NCBI GenBank assembly: GCA_029392055.1
Contig: CP113928.1
Location: forward strand, 1,052,501 to 1,116,500
Direction of reading: 5' to 3'
Length of the DNA: 64,000 nucleotides
DNA from: Leuconostocaceae bacterium ESL0723
Lineage (GTDB): Bacteria > Bacillota > Bacilli > Lactobacillales > Lactobacillaceae
Made by a program: the position numbers and the translations under genes. A model generated the notes under the pieces. It was not told where the DNA came from and did not search any database. It was given only the letters and a program-made list of their open reading frames with translations. Within the stretch, counting starts at the first letter, position 1; each line of letters opens with the position of its first letter. Shown here piece by piece: positions 47,666 to 57,437 of the stretch.

Positions 47666-47695
47666 AAAGCCGCCCAAAAATGGACGGCTTTTAGT
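47666..47695 (-). terminator. Weak hairpin between cshA and folC
   Basis: AAAGCCG...CGGCTTT stem with a 12-base partly pairing loop (CCC...GGA). The T run after it on the minus strand is broken (TTTCC), so termination may be weak. Confidence 0.45.
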
Positions 47696-47708
47696 TTAAC
47701 TTAACATC

Positions 47709-49238
47709 TTATTTTTCGCGGACAGTAAATTCGCGGCGCTTACCACCACCGCCATTAGAACGGTGATCACGGCGGTCCTGACGGCCACGGCTATTGTAGC
47801 CACCCCGGTTACCATCACGCCGGTCGTTGGAACGACCGCGGTAACCACCGCCACCACGGCGACCATTACCATTGCGGTGGCCACGATAACCACCCCGGTT
47901 ACCGCCGCCACGCCGGCGAGGCAGTGGGCGCTCCCGTGAAATTTCAACTGGCGCATTTTGCTTGTCTAGACCAGCCACGTCAGCTAACAAGGCTGCCGCT
48001 AATTCCTGGGCAGAATACTGCTGAGTCAACTCATCAACCTGGGTCTGCATGTCAGCGACATCCACGGACTTGACCAGTTGACTAACCTCACCGGTCGCTG
48101 CCTTAATCTTACCCAAACGGGCTTCGGCCAAGGTTGCTGGCTTCAATGGGGTCATCCGCTTCTTAGTCAGGTCTTCGATGGCCCGCAGGTAGTCCATTTC
48201 GTTTGGTGCCACAAAGGTCACCGAAGTGCCGGTAGCCCCGGCCCGGCCAGTCCGGCCAATCCGGTGAACGTAAGATTCAGGATCTTGGGGGATGTCATAG
48301 TTGTAAACGTGACTGACATCCTTAACATCCAAACCACGGGCAGCCACATCAGTGGCGACCAGCAGGTTGATTTCGTGGGACTTGAACTGCCCCAACACCC
48401 GGGAACGCATCTGCTGGGTCAAGTCACCGTGCAAACCGGCGGCCTTATAACCACGGGCCTCTAGTCCGCGGGCAAGTTCTTCAACACGACGCTTTGTCCG
48501 GGCGAAGACAATCCCCAGGCTAGGAGCCTGGACATCAATAATCCGGGTCATCGCGTCAAACTTTTCGTTTTCGCGGACCCGCACAAAGTACTGGTCAACC
48601 AGGTCAGTGGTCAACTGCTTAGCTTCAATCTTAACCGTCTCAGGGTCAGTCATGAACTGTAGGCCAATCCGCTTGATTGGGGCTGGCATCGTAGCTGAGA
48701 AAAGCAGGGTCTGCCGGACAGCTGGCGTCTTGGCAATAATGGCCTCAATGTCGTCCAAGAAGCCCATGTTTAGCATTTCATCGGCCTCATCTAAGACCAA
48801 GGTCTTGACGTGGTCCAACTTGACCGTGCGCCGGTTGATGTGGTCTAAGAGACGGCCAGGGGTACCGACCAAGATTTGGGGATGGGACTTCAGGTTTTGA
48901 ATTTGGCGGCGAATGTCTGAACCACCAAAGACAACCTGAACGTTAACGTGCTTGTCATGACCCAACTTACTTAATTCATCCGCCGTCTGAATCGCTAGTT
49001 CCCGGGTTGGGGAAATGATGACAGCCTGGATGTTGGGATTATTTAGGTCAATGTGTTCCAGGATTGGCAGTCCGAAGGCAGCCGTCTTACCGGTTCCAGT
49101 CTGGGCCTGCCCAATCACGTCCTTGCCAGCCAGGGTTAACGGAATCGTCTTTTCCTGGATTGGCGTTGCTTCTTCATAGCCGTGGGCGCTGATTGCGTCT
49201 AAGATTTCCTGGGATAGACCTAGTTCACTAAATTTCAA
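47709..49238 (-). CDS. cshA: DEAD-box RNA helicase CshA
   Basis: ATP-driven RNA helicase acting in ribosome assembly and mRNA decay, often with RNase Y. It is 509 aa. Motifs: Q-motif region EEATPIQEKTIPL, I AQTGTGKTAA near 45, II DEADEM near 150, III SATM near 181, VI HRIGRTGRAG near 325. The C-terminus is a Gly/Arg/Asn-rich tail (RRRGGGNRGGYRGHRNGNG) that binds RNA. The start is a TTG codon with AAGGAG eight bases upstream. Confidence 0.96.
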   Translation of the reverse strand: MKFSELGLSQEILDAISAHGYEEATPIQEKTIPLTLAGKDVIGQAQTGTGKTAAFGLPILEHIDLNNPNIQAVIISPTRELAIQTADELSKLGHDKHVNVQVVFGGSDIRRQIQNLKSHPQILVGTPGRLLDHINRRTVKLDHVKTLVLDEADEMLNMGFLDDIEAIIAKTPAVRQTLLFSATMPAPIKRIGLQFMTDPETVKIEAKQLTTDLVDQYFVRVRENEKFDAMTRIIDVQAPSLGIVFARTKRRVEELARGLEARGYKAAGLHGDLTQQMRSRVLGQFKSHEINLLVATDVAARGLDVKDVSHVYNYDIPQDPESYVHRIGRTGRAGATGTSVTFVAPNEMDYLRAIEDLTKKRMTPLKPATLAEARLGKIKAATGEVSQLVKSVDVADMQTQVDELTQQYSAQELAAALLADVAGLDKQNAPVEISRERPLPRRRGGGNRGGYRGHRNGNGRRGGGGYRGRSNDRRDGNRGGYNSRGRQDRRDHRSNGGGGKRREFTVREK

Positions 49239-49281
49239 AATTTTCTCCTTAATTGGCGCACCGGGCGCCTTGCACCAACCC

Positions 49282-50445
49282 TTAGGTTGGAATATTTGTC
49301 ATTTCTTGGAAAAGACGCCGGGACAGGCCTTCAAAGGTATGGTCCTGGTTATACTGATTGCTCAGCAAAATCACGGCATCTTTGCCATCTTCACTTAAGA
49401 CAACACTGGGTTCATAACCCGTGAAAATACCATGGGCTGTCTTAAAATTATTCAACTGGTACACCCCGCTAGCATAGGTTGCTGGAGGCACATTTTGCCA
49501 CATTTGCTCAGGATGCTTGACCAGGCGCTGGTCAAAAATCAGGCGGTAAAAGCGATATAACATCCCAGTCGTCATGGCCACGTTACCAGTGCCGGTTTCA
49601 CGCTCGTACTCGACGGTCTCAGTATCAACCGGATTATCGTCCCCATCACCATAACCCTGGGTCATGTGGGCCAGCTTGCCAAACTGCTTGTAACTGGCAA
49701 TTTGGAGGTGATAGTCATCGTTAAAAGTCTGGTAAAAGAGCTGGTCAAAACTTTGCCGGTGAATTTTCATTAAAATCCCCGCCAGTAAGCGGTAATTAAC
49801 CGCCTGATAGGTCCAACCATGCCCATCGCCGGGCTGACCGATAACTTCAACATGGTTTGCCGAGTAGTTCACGTTATCCGCTTCAGATTCAAAGGAACGC
49901 GGCTGTTTAACCTGACGTAACCCGCTAGTCATCGTCAACAGGTCCCGAATCGTAATTTTACTAGCGTTGGGCACCTGGGGATAGTAATCACTCAGCTTGG
50001 TTTGGTAACTCAGCTTACCCGCCTCAATTGTCCGAACCACTAAGGCGGCCGTTAGGCCCTTTTGGACCGAGGCGATTTGAAAGAAAGAGCCGGCCTGGTT
50101 GCGCTCACCCTTTTTATCATTAGCATAGCCATAACCCTTTTGCAGGATAACCCGGTTGTGGTGAACAATCAGGGCCGTGCCCCGAAAACCAGCATCACTA
50201 ATTTCTTGGTCAAAGCTTTTACCTAACTGACCTTCCGGGGCGACCGACTGGTTTAAGGACTGATAATAATCAGCGTTATGGTTAATCTCAACCTGATCTT
50301 GGTCATTTAATGGGGCAGAACTTAACTGGCTGGGTAGGACAACAACTAGGGCAATCAGGACCAGACCGACGACTGGCAGGAGCCAGGACCGGAATCTGGT
50401 CCAGTTCGTGGGAACTGACGCTGGAAACAAGTCAACCCGTTGCAT
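49282..50445 (-). CDS. Membrane-anchored serine beta-lactamase-like hydrolase
   Basis: 387 aa. One transmembrane helix near residues 21-40 (WLLPVVGLVLIALVVVLP), then an external class C-type domain. SxxK motif SVQK near 128, with DLLTMTSGLRQ after it. The second motif usually Y-x-N reads YQA-VNYRLL, so Asn is not at the expected place. Family members act as penicillin-binding, esterase or wall-peptide hydrolases; the role is unknown. It follows murF by 25 bases and so may share the murF transcript. Confidence 0.87.
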   Translation of the reverse strand: MQRVDLFPASVPTNWTRFRSWLLPVVGLVLIALVVVLPSQLSSAPLNDQDQVEINHNADYYQSLNQSVAPEGQLGKSFDQEISDAGFRGTALIVHHNRVILQKGYGYANDKKGERNQAGSFFQIASVQKGLTAALVVRTIEAGKLSYQTKLSDYYPQVPNASKITIRDLLTMTSGLRQVKQPRSFESEADNVNYSANHVEVIGQPGDGHGWTYQAVNYRLLAGILMKIHRQSFDQLFYQTFNDDYHLQIASYKQFGKLAHMTQGYGDGDDNPVDTETVEYERETGTGNVAMTTGMLYRFYRLIFDQRLVKHPEQMWQNVPPATYASGVYQLNNFKTAHGIFTGYEPSVVLSEDGKDAVILLSNQYNQDHTFEGLSRRLFQEMTNIPT

Positions 50446-50470
50446 GTCCTAACCAAACCCCCTGGTACCT

Positions 50471-51808
50471 TTAATCAACCGCTAGCAGAGCGGTAACCAC
50501 CCGTTCGAGGTGGATACCATGGCTAGCCTTTAACAAAACCAAGTCCTCCGGTCGCAAAACGGCCTTTAAGTCGGTCACCAACTGGTCTTGGTTATTACTA
50601 GGATAAGCATGAACTGCGCCAACACCCAGACGTTCGGTTAAGACCGGAGCCAGGGCGGCTGCCATTAAGGGCCCCAGCAGGTAAACCCCGTCTAAATCAG
50701 CCTGCAAAACAGCCGACGCTAAATCGGCGTGTAGGGCCAAGGCCTGGTCGCCTAACTCCAGCATGTCCCCGAGGACGGCAAACTTCCGGGGAGCTTCCTG
50801 CTGGCCCAAAACCGCCAAGACTTCCCGGTCAGCGGTTGGATTAGCATTATAGACGTCACTGAGCAGCACCACCCCATCGGGGGTGGTCAACCACTGCGTG
50901 CGGTTTTGGGTGAGGTCAAAGTGAGCAAGGGCTGGCACCATCTGAGTCATGGCTACGCCCAGGCGTTGCCCAACTGAAATGGCCGCCAGCGCATTCATCA
51001 CATTATAGCGACCCAGAAGGGGAATTGCAAACGTATACCCCTGATATTTAAAGTAGGTCTCCCGCTGCTGGCTGCTAAGGTCAGCGGCCCCTTTACCAAA
51101 GGTCTGAGTTGGTACCTGTATTTTTTCTGGGTCCAAGAGGGGTTCGTCGCCAGGCACCAGCAAAACACCACCCGGTTTTAAGCCGGCGGTAATTTCTAAC
51201 TTTGCCTGGGCAATTTTAGCCCGGGTTTTAAAGAATTCAATGTGGGCCTCCCCAATCATGGTGATTACAGCCACATCAGGCTGTACCAACTTAGAGAGGA
51301 CGGTCAGCTGGCCGGGCCGGTCCATCCCTAACTCAACCACTAACATTTGACAGTCGGCCGGCATGGCCAAGAGGGTCATCGGTACCCCAATCTCATTATT
51401 GAAATTGTTGGGGGTTTTAAAGGTCCGATACTGACTGGCTAAAACGGCCGCCGTCATGTCCTTGGTCGTGGTCTTACCATTGGAGCCGGTAATCGCCACC
51501 ACCTTAGGGCCGACCTGGTCTAACCAGTAGCGCCCTAGATCTTGTAAGGCCTGTAAGGTGTCTGAAACAACCAGGGCATTTTGCGCTGAGTTTAGTTGGT
51601 GCCCTGGCTCAACTAGAACGGCCACCGCCCCTGCCTGGGCAGCGGCATCGAGGTAGTCATGGCCATCATGTTCACCATGCAAGGCCACAAACAAATCCCC
51701 CGGTTTGATTTGGCGGGAATCAAAGTGCACGCCGGTCACAACCTGGTCGGCATCACCCACTAATTCCGCTCCCAAGGCCTGGCGGATGGCACCTAAAGTC
51801 AACTTCAT
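50471..51808 (-). CDS. murF: UDP-MurNAc-tripeptide-D-Ala-D-Ala ligase MurF
   Basis: Last cytoplasmic step of peptidoglycan precursor peptide synthesis. It is 445 aa: N-terminal domain with FDSRQIKPGDLFVALHGEHDGHDYL near residues 29-53, ATP loop VAITGSNGKTTTKDM near 105-119, FKTPNNFNNEIGVPMTLL near 135, and VELGMDRPGQL near 160. It overlaps the preceding methylase stop by four bases (ATGA), so translation is coupled. Confidence 0.97.
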   Translation of the reverse strand: MKLTLGAIRQALGAELVGDADQVVTGVHFDSRQIKPGDLFVALHGEHDGHDYLDAAAQAGAVAVLVEPGHQLNSAQNALVVSDTLQALQDLGRYWLDQVGPKVVAITGSNGKTTTKDMTAAVLASQYRTFKTPNNFNNEIGVPMTLLAMPADCQMLVVELGMDRPGQLTVLSKLVQPDVAVITMIGEAHIEFFKTRAKIAQAKLEITAGLKPGGVLLVPGDEPLLDPEKIQVPTQTFGKGAADLSSQQRETYFKYQGYTFAIPLLGRYNVMNALAAISVGQRLGVAMTQMVPALAHFDLTQNRTQWLTTPDGVVLLSDVYNANPTADREVLAVLGQQEAPRKFAVLGDMLELGDQALALHADLASAVLQADLDGVYLLGPLMAAALAPVLTERLGVGAVHAYPSNNQDQLVTDLKAVLRPEDLVLLKASHGIHLERVVTALLAVD

Positions 51809-53199
51809 ACTTGCTCCTTTTTAGCGGCCTTAGGGGTTAAGACCGTGATGGTTTCAATGTGACTGGTTTGTGGAAACTGGTCAACGGGAATAATCGGCCG
51901 GCTAACCTGGTAGCCGAGCTGGTCAAAAATGGCCGCGTCGCGGGCAGCCGTCACGGGATTACAGCTAATATAAACCACCCGTTCAGGGCCCATCGCCACT
52001 GTGGCTTCAATCAAAGTCTGCGTAAGACCCCGCCGGGGTGGATCAACCATGACCACGTCCGGGTGAATCCCCGCTTGTTGCCAAGCGACAAACTGCTTTG
52101 GGGCGTCGGCTAAGATATAGCTGACATTGGTTAAGTGGTTTAAGGCCGCATTGGCCTGTGCATCCGCCACCGCCCCAGGCACCACTTCCACGCCCAACAC
52201 CTGTTTCACCTGCTTGGCCACGCTAATGCCAATTGTTCCGATACCAGCGTAGGCATCAATCACAATATCGTCCTGGTTTAAATCAGCCGCTTGGGCGGCT
52301 AGCTGGTAAAGCTTTTCGGTCATGACCGGATTAACCTGGTAAAAGGAATTTGGTCCGATAATGAACTGTTGGCCTAGTAAACGGTCATGGATTGCACCCT
52401 GCCCCCAAAGGGTCCGGTTATGCGGGCTAAGGAGGACATAATCCACCTTAGGACTCAGATTCAATATCAGGCTGGTCAAATCCGGCAGAGCAGCCACAAT
52501 ATCTGCAACCACTGCCTCTAAATGCTCAACTGGTTCCTGGTTGACGACCAGCACCACCATCAGTTCCTGGCTGTAATAGCCGCGGCGGACCATCAGGTAA
52601 CGGACCGTCCCGGTTTGAGTATCCGGATCAAAGGCCGAAACCTGATGGCGGGCCAAGATTTCGCGAACCGTCACGATGACCTGGTCGAGGCGCCGGTCGT
52701 TGACGTAGTAGTCTTCCATTGGAACCAAGCGGTGACTACCCCGCTGGTAAAAACCAGACAGCAGCTGGCCGTCCTGCCACTTAAGCGGTACCACGGTTTT
52801 ATTCCGGTAGTAAGTCGGCTGGTCCATGCCAACCACTGGTGTGACCTCGACCTGCAAACCGGCTTCCTGAAAAATCTGGGCGACCTGCTGACGTTTTAAG
52901 GCCAGCTGGGCTGGATAAGACCAGTTAACCAGGGGCGCAGTGCCAGCATCTAAGAGGTACTGGCGGTCCTGGTTTTGCCTTTGGTCAGAAGTCTTCAGCC
53001 ACTTGGTAATCTTGGCGTAACCCGACCAGCGGTCTACCTGGGTAACGATAACCTCAACCTCTTCACCCGGAATGGCATCCTCAATTTTTAAGGGGTAATC
53101 GTCGGTCACGTACAACCGCCCCAGCCCATTTAAGGTCATGTCACGGATGGTACCAGTTAGGACCTGATTTAATTTTACGGGAACGGGATGGGCAACCAT
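51805..53199 (-). CDS. RumA/TrmA-family RNA uracil-C5 methyltransferase, no Fe-S Cys
   Basis: 464 aa. TRAM domain (residues about 5-60), central domain, and a C-terminal SAM domain: motif IDAYAGIGTIGISVAKQ near 310, VDPPRRGL near 395, and catalytic Cys in YISCNPVTAARD near 420. This matches RlmD/RlmCD-type 23S rRNA or tRNA m5U enzymes. The CxxC-type cysteines that hold a [4Fe-4S] cluster in RumA are absent (AGTAPLVNWSYPAQLALK stands there). ATG 53199 has AAAGGTAG upstream; the longer in-frame start crosses a terminator. Overlaps murF by four bases. Confidence 0.92.
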   Translation of the reverse strand: MVAHPVPVKLNQVLTGTIRDMTLNGLGRLYVTDDYPLKIEDAIPGEEVEVIVTQVDRWSGYAKITKWLKTSDQRQNQDRQYLLDAGTAPLVNWSYPAQLALKRQQVAQIFQEAGLQVEVTPVVGMDQPTYYRNKTVVPLKWQDGQLLSGFYQRGSHRLVPMEDYYVNDRRLDQVIVTVREILARHQVSAFDPDTQTGTVRYLMVRRGYYSQELMVVLVVNQEPVEHLEAVVADIVAALPDLTSLILNLSPKVDYVLLSPHNRTLWGQGAIHDRLLGQQFIIGPNSFYQVNPVMTEKLYQLAAQAADLNQDDIVIDAYAGIGTIGISVAKQVKQVLGVEVVPGAVADAQANAALNHLTNVSYILADAPKQFVAWQQAGIHPDVVMVDPPRRGLTQTLIEATVAMGPERVVYISCNPVTAARDAAIFDQLGYQVSRPIIPVDQFPQTSHIETITVLTPKAAKKEQV

Positions 53200-53218
53200 G
53201 CAACTACCTTTGACAAAA

Positions 53219-53249
53219 TAAAAGCGCCCACAGCAGTGTGGGCACTTTT
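53219..53249 (-). terminator. Terminator of rpmE2
   Basis: AAAAGTGCCCACA-CTG-CTGTGGGCGCTTTT on the minus strand; strong stem, 16 bases after the rpmE2 stop. Confidence 0.9.
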
Positions 53250-53265
53250 CCAATTCTGGATTTAC

Positions 53266-53517
53266 TTACTTCAAGTCGAAGCCAGCAAACTTCTTGTTAA
53301 ACTTATCAACGGCCCCATCAGCTTGGGTAAACTTCTGCTTACCAGTGTAGAATGGGTGTGAATCAGAGGTGATATCCATGCGGATGGCTGGATATTCCTG
53401 ACCTTCAAATTCAGTCGTCGTGTCTGAGTTAACCGTAGAAGCTGACAGGAACTTCTTACCAGTTGAAGCATCGATGAAAACCACTTGGTGGTAATCAGGT
53501 TGGATGTCTTTTTTCAT
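53266..53517 (-). CDS. rpmE2: Ribosomal protein bL31, type B (zinc-free)
   Basis: 83-aa large-subunit protein. It has the type B pattern: [47 protein letters not shown], and no Cys pair. Type B forms do not need zinc and in other bacteria are used when zinc is short. GGAGAACG precedes the ATG. It has its own promoter and terminator; no zinc-type rpmE is in the window. Confidence 0.97.
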   Translation of the reverse strand: MKKDIQPDYHQVVFIDASTGKKFLSASTVNSDTTTEFEGQEYPAIRMDITSDSHPFYTGKQKFTQADGAVDKFNKKFAGFDLK

Positions 53518-53575
53518 AATATCGTTCTCCTTAGCGCCCTAGTAGTGTCTACCAGAGTCAGTTCTCAACCGTTCA

Positions 53576-53604
53576 ATACTAACACATCGGGTATTGATAG
53601 GCAA
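53576..53604 (-). promoter_or_regulatory. Promoter of rpmE2
   Basis: TTGCCT (53599-53604) and TAGTAT (53576-53581), 17 bases apart, on the minus strand. It lies directly after the murA stop. I saw no Zur-type palindrome. Confidence 0.65.
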
Positions 53605-53608
53605 GCCA

Positions 53609-54895
53609 TCACGGCATCAAGTTAATTAGGTCAATGCCAGAAATATCGACGTCAACCCCTAGCTGGGTCAGCTTTTCTTGGATGCGGTCATAGCCACGCA
53701 AGATATGGTCAGCTTCATTAATGACTGTCTCACCTTCCGCCATAATGGCAGCGATGATCAAGGCTGCACCGGCACGAATCTCGGCTGCTTCGACCTCTGT
53801 ACCCAGCAGGCGATCGGAATGGTTAACCTTGATAATCCCTGGTTCAGGCGAGCTGATGTCCGCCCCCATCCGCCGTAGCTCGGCAATGTGGCGAACCCGC
53901 TTAGGATAGATGGTATCCATAATCGTGCTTTCACCTTGAGCCCGCAACAAGAGCGGTGTGATTGGCTGCTGTAAGTCGGTCGCAAAGCCTGGATAAGGCA
54001 TGGTCTTAATCGAAACCGGCTGCAAATCTTCGGATGGATAAACGTGAATCTCATCTTCGCCAATATCGAGGTTAACGCCCATTTCAATCAACTTAGAGGT
54101 GTAAGACTCCAAGTGCTCTGGAATGACGTTTTTAATCGTTACGCCATCCCCGTAGGCCGCCGCCATACTCATGTAAGTCCCAGCCTCAATCCGGTCGGGA
54201 ATAACGGTGTGGGTATTACGGGCCACCAGCTTAGGCACCCCGGCAATCCGAATTGTGTCGGTTCCGGCCCCACGGATATTGGCGCCCATGTTGTTCAAGA
54301 AGGTAGCGATATCAATGATTTCCGGTTCACGGGCGGCGTTTTCAATGATGGTCTGGCCCTTGGCCTTGACGGCCGCCAAAATAATGTTAATCGTTGCCCC
54401 GACGGAAACCGTATCCAGGGCCACCCGGGCCCCGACTAGACCATGGTCAGTGGCATCAATGTGAATAATGTCGTTAGTTTCAGTGACCTTAGCACCCAGG
54501 GCTTCAAACCCCTTGATGTGCTGGTCGATTGGCCGCCGGCCCAGGTTATCACCACCTGGGAAGGTTACTGTGGCCCGGCCAAAGCGGCCTAGCAAGGCGC
54601 CCATAAAGTAGTAAGAAGCGCGTAAGGACTTGATGGCCCCACTGGGTAGGTCACTTTCCCGGATGGTAGTTGGGTCAATGCTTAATTCGCCATCCTCAAA
54701 AACCGAGGAAACGTTCATCGCCTGCAAAATCAATTGCAAGTTCTTAACGTCCAAGATTTGAGGGACCGTATCAAATTTTACCGGCGAATCGGCCAAAATC
54801 GCGGCTGGAATCAGTGCCACGGTCGAGTTTTTAGCTCCACCGATGGTCACCTCTCCGTGGACTTTATTCGCACCGCGTATCACTAACTTTGCCAT
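53609..54895 (-). CDS. murA: UDP-GlcNAc 1-carboxyvinyltransferase
   Basis: First committed step of peptidoglycan synthesis: transfers enolpyruvate from PEP to UDP-GlcNAc. It is 428 aa. [20 protein letters not shown] at residues 4-23 (catalytic Lys), [23 protein letters not shown] near 115-137, where an active-site Cys often occurs in the loop following G-x-x-x-G-x-R-P; here GRRPID stands and the loop Cys is not obvious. Firmicutes often have two copies; which this is cannot be told. ATG 54895 is preferred to TTG 54898. Confidence 0.94.
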   Translation of the reverse strand: MAKLVIRGANKVHGEVTIGGAKNSTVALIPAAILADSPVKFDTVPQILDVKNLQLILQAMNVSSVFEDGELSIDPTTIRESDLPSGAIKSLRASYYFMGALLGRFGRATVTFPGGDNLGRRPIDQHIKGFEALGAKVTETNDIIHIDATDHGLVGARVALDTVSVGATINIILAAVKAKGQTIIENAAREPEIIDIATFLNNMGANIRGAGTDTIRIAGVPKLVARNTHTVIPDRIEAGTYMSMAAAYGDGVTIKNVIPEHLESYTSKLIEMGVNLDIGEDEIHVYPSEDLQPVSIKTMPYPGFATDLQQPITPLLLRAQGESTIMDTIYPKRVRHIAELRRMGADISSPEPGIIKVNHSDRLLGTEVEAAEIRAGAALIIAAIMAEGETVINEADHILRGYDRIQEKLTQLGVDVDISGIDLINLMP

Positions 54896-54928
54896 CAAGG
54901 GTATCCTGTCAACATTTTATCTTTATAG

Positions 54929-54957
54929 ATTATAACTTTTTTTATAGGACAACTCAA
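54929..54957 (-). promoter_or_regulatory. Promoter of murA
   Basis: TTGAGT (54952-54957) and TATAAT (54929-54934), 17 bases apart, minus strand, between pheT and murA. Confidence 0.7.
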
Positions 54958-54969
54958 ACCTAAATTTGA

Positions 54970-57435
54970 CTAACGCACCGTGGCCTGAAGCTGTTTTTCA
55001 AGGGCCTTGATCACCTGATCAAAGTCTTCGTTAACCGTGCTTTCCTTCAAGGTCGTTTCCCGGTCCTGGTAAGTCAGTTCGTAGGCCAGTGATTTCTTAC
55101 CGGCCGGCAGGGAATCGCCAGTATAAACGTCAAAGACGGTGGTATCAACTAGGTATGGCCCAGCGGCCTTGGTAATCACATCCTCAACGGCCTGGTTACT
55201 AATTTGGTCATCAACCAGGAGGGCCAGATCCCGGGTAATCTTTGGAAAACGCGAAATTGGCTGGTAATCAACCTGACCCTGGGCCACCTGCATGATCGCC
55301 TCTAGGTTTAGTTCAAAGCCAAAGACCGTTGGCAACTTAGCCTCTTGCAAAATCCGGGGATGGATTTGGCCAATGAAGCCCAGGTAAGTATTGCCCTGGT
55401 AAAGGTCAGCGGTCTGACCGGGGTGCATGGCTGCGTGACGGTCAGTGGCATGGAACGCCACGTTTTCAACCCCAATTTCGGTCAGATAAGTCGTTACAAT
55501 CCCCTTCAGGTCGTAGAAGTCCACGACCTTTTCGTTTTTTTGGTCCTGCCAGGTTGAGTGCTGTAGGGATCCAGTTAAGACACCGGCCAGGTGTTCCAGC
55601 TCAAGTGGTTGTTTCCCTGGCTGCTCGTTTAAGAAAACCCGGCCCTGCTCATAAAGGGCGACATCGGTCACTGAGCGGGCCACATTGTAGGCCACGTCGT
55701 CTAACAGACCCGATAACAAGTTTTGCCGAGCCGTGGTCCGGTCAGAACTCATCGGATAGTCTAGGGTTAACAGATCTTGACCCTTTTCGTCTTCCTCAGC
55801 AAAGCGACTGGCCTTTTCCGGCGTGGTCAGGGCGTAAGAGATGGCCTGGTTTAAGCCGAGACTCTCCATAATGTGTCGGCTGGCCCGAATTTGGCGCTGC
55901 CGGTGGGTTAACTGGCCAGGCGTAGTTTCACCGGTCAGCAGGGTCGCTGGCAGGTTGTCATAGCCGTTTAGGCGGGCAACCTCTTCGATCAGGTCAGCTG
56001 GAATCCGCAAATCGGTCCGCCGACCAGGTACCTTCACGAAGAACTGATCTTGGTCGAGCTGGTAAGGCAGGTTTAGGCGGTCAAAAATATTGGCGACCGT
56101 CTTGGTGGCCAAGTCAGTACCCAGAATCTGGTTAATCCGCTGGGTAGTAATTGAAATTTCTGGCGCCTGATAGGGTGTTTTAGCACCAATGACTTGACCG
56201 GCTGCAACCTGGCCCTGGCCAAGCTCAGCCGCCAAGCTAGCAGCGTGGTCCAAGACAGTAAAGATTTGGTCCGGGTTAATCCCGCGTTCAAAGCGACTAG
56301 CAGCCTGGCTGTGCAGGTTATGGCGCCGGGCCGTGGCCCGAATCAGGCTTGGATTAAAGCGGGCACTTTCAATCACAATCCGCTGGGTATTTCCGTCCAC
56401 TTCAGCGGCCGTACCACCCATCACGCCGGCTAACATCAGTGGCTGGCCGGCACTGGCAATTACGATGTCTTGTCCCGGCCGCAAGTCCCGGTTTTCCTGA
56501 TCTAAGGTGGTTAGCTTTTCACCTTCTTTAGCAAGACGAACGGTTAACTTCTGGTCAGGCAATTTGTCCAAATCATAGGCATGGAGCGGCTGTCCGTAAA
56601 GCAACATCAGGTAGTTGGTCATATCAACAACGTTGTTAATGGGCCGGATACCGGCATTCCACAAGCGGCGCTGCAACCAAAGTGGCGAATCACCAACTTG
56701 CACGTCGGTCACAACCCGCAAACCGTAATCACTTAAAAGGTCATCTTCGTCAATCTGGGCACCAACTAGGTCAGTAGCCTGGACATCATCCTGCTCGGTT
56801 AACGTAAAACTAGGTAGGGTTGTTTTAAAGTCCAGAATTGCACCCAGTTCATAGGCGGAACCAACCATTGAAAGCAGGTCGGCCCGGTTAGGCGTCAAAT
56901 CGGTATCGATTACGGGTTCGTACATCCCCAGCTTTTCCAGGGCATCATCGCCGGGCTGGACGCCGGACTTTGGGTCAAAGACATAAATACCGGCCTCAAA
57001 ATCCTTGGGCGCAATTTGGTTCGTGAAGCCAATTTCTTGTAAGGCCACCACCATGCCGGCCGACTGCTGACCACGCAAGTTAACGGCCTTAATTTCTACT
57101 AGGTCACCGCTCTCACGGTCAATAATATGGGCGCCGACCTGGGCTAGAATCACCAGCTGGCCGGTCGCAATGTTAGGCGCGCCGGTCACGATTTGAACTT
57201 TTTGACCATTGCCAATGTCTAGCTGGGCAATCGTTAAGTGGTCTGAATCGGGATGACCCTGAGTCGATTCAACCTTGGCAACCACTAAACCATCTTGTTG
57301 ACCGGCCAGGGTGCTAACACTGTCGACTTCGACACTGTTGCGTTCGATTGTTTCGGCCAAGCCTTGGGCGGCTTCACCGGCCAAATCGAGTTGGTTATCC
57401 AGGTAGGTGTTTAACCAAGTCATATTCACTTTCAT
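54970..57435 (-). CDS. pheT: Phenylalanine-tRNA ligase beta subunit
   Basis: Beta subunit of the tetrameric PheRS that charges tRNA-Phe. It is 821 aa: EMAP-like tRNA-binding domain about residues 40-150 (VVAKVESTQGHPDSDHLTIAQLDIG), B3/4 editing region (NVVDMTNYLMLLYGQPLHAYDLDKL, near 265), B5 domain, and the C-terminal anticodon-binding FDX domain (ISRFPKITRDLALLVDD). It begins two bases after pheS and shares the T-box-controlled message. Confidence 0.97.
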   Translation of the reverse strand: MKVNMTWLNTYLDNQLDLAGEAAQGLAETIERNSVEVDSVSTLAGQQDGLVVAKVESTQGHPDSDHLTIAQLDIGNGQKVQIVTGAPNIATGQLVILAQVGAHIIDRESGDLVEIKAVNLRGQQSAGMVVALQEIGFTNQIAPKDFEAGIYVFDPKSGVQPGDDALEKLGMYEPVIDTDLTPNRADLLSMVGSAYELGAILDFKTTLPSFTLTEQDDVQATDLVGAQIDEDDLLSDYGLRVVTDVQVGDSPLWLQRRLWNAGIRPINNVVDMTNYLMLLYGQPLHAYDLDKLPDQKLTVRLAKEGEKLTTLDQENRDLRPGQDIVIASAGQPLMLAGVMGGTAAEVDGNTQRIVIESARFNPSLIRATARRHNLHSQAASRFERGINPDQIFTVLDHAASLAAELGQGQVAAGQVIGAKTPYQAPEISITTQRINQILGTDLATKTVANIFDRLNLPYQLDQDQFFVKVPGRRTDLRIPADLIEEVARLNGYDNLPATLLTGETTPGQLTHRQRQIRASRHIMESLGLNQAISYALTTPEKASRFAEEDEKGQDLLTLDYPMSSDRTTARQNLLSGLLDDVAYNVARSVTDVALYEQGRVFLNEQPGKQPLELEHLAGVLTGSLQHSTWQDQKNEKVVDFYDLKGIVTTYLTEIGVENVAFHATDRHAAMHPGQTADLYQGNTYLGFIGQIHPRILQEAKLPTVFGFELNLEAIMQVAQGQVDYQPISRFPKITRDLALLVDDQISNQAVEDVITKAAGPYLVDTTVFDVYTGDSLPAGKKSLAYELTYQDRETTLKESTVNEDFDQVIKALEKQLQATVR

Positions 57436-57437
57436 GC

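Noticed and set aside
47696-47956. 86-aa Val/Ala-rich ORF
   Set aside because: Out-of-frame reading of the Gly/Arg-rich CshA tail.
53200-53253. Longer start for the uracil methylase
   Set aside because: The extension codes across the rpmE2 terminator stem; ATG 53199 has a good ribosome site.
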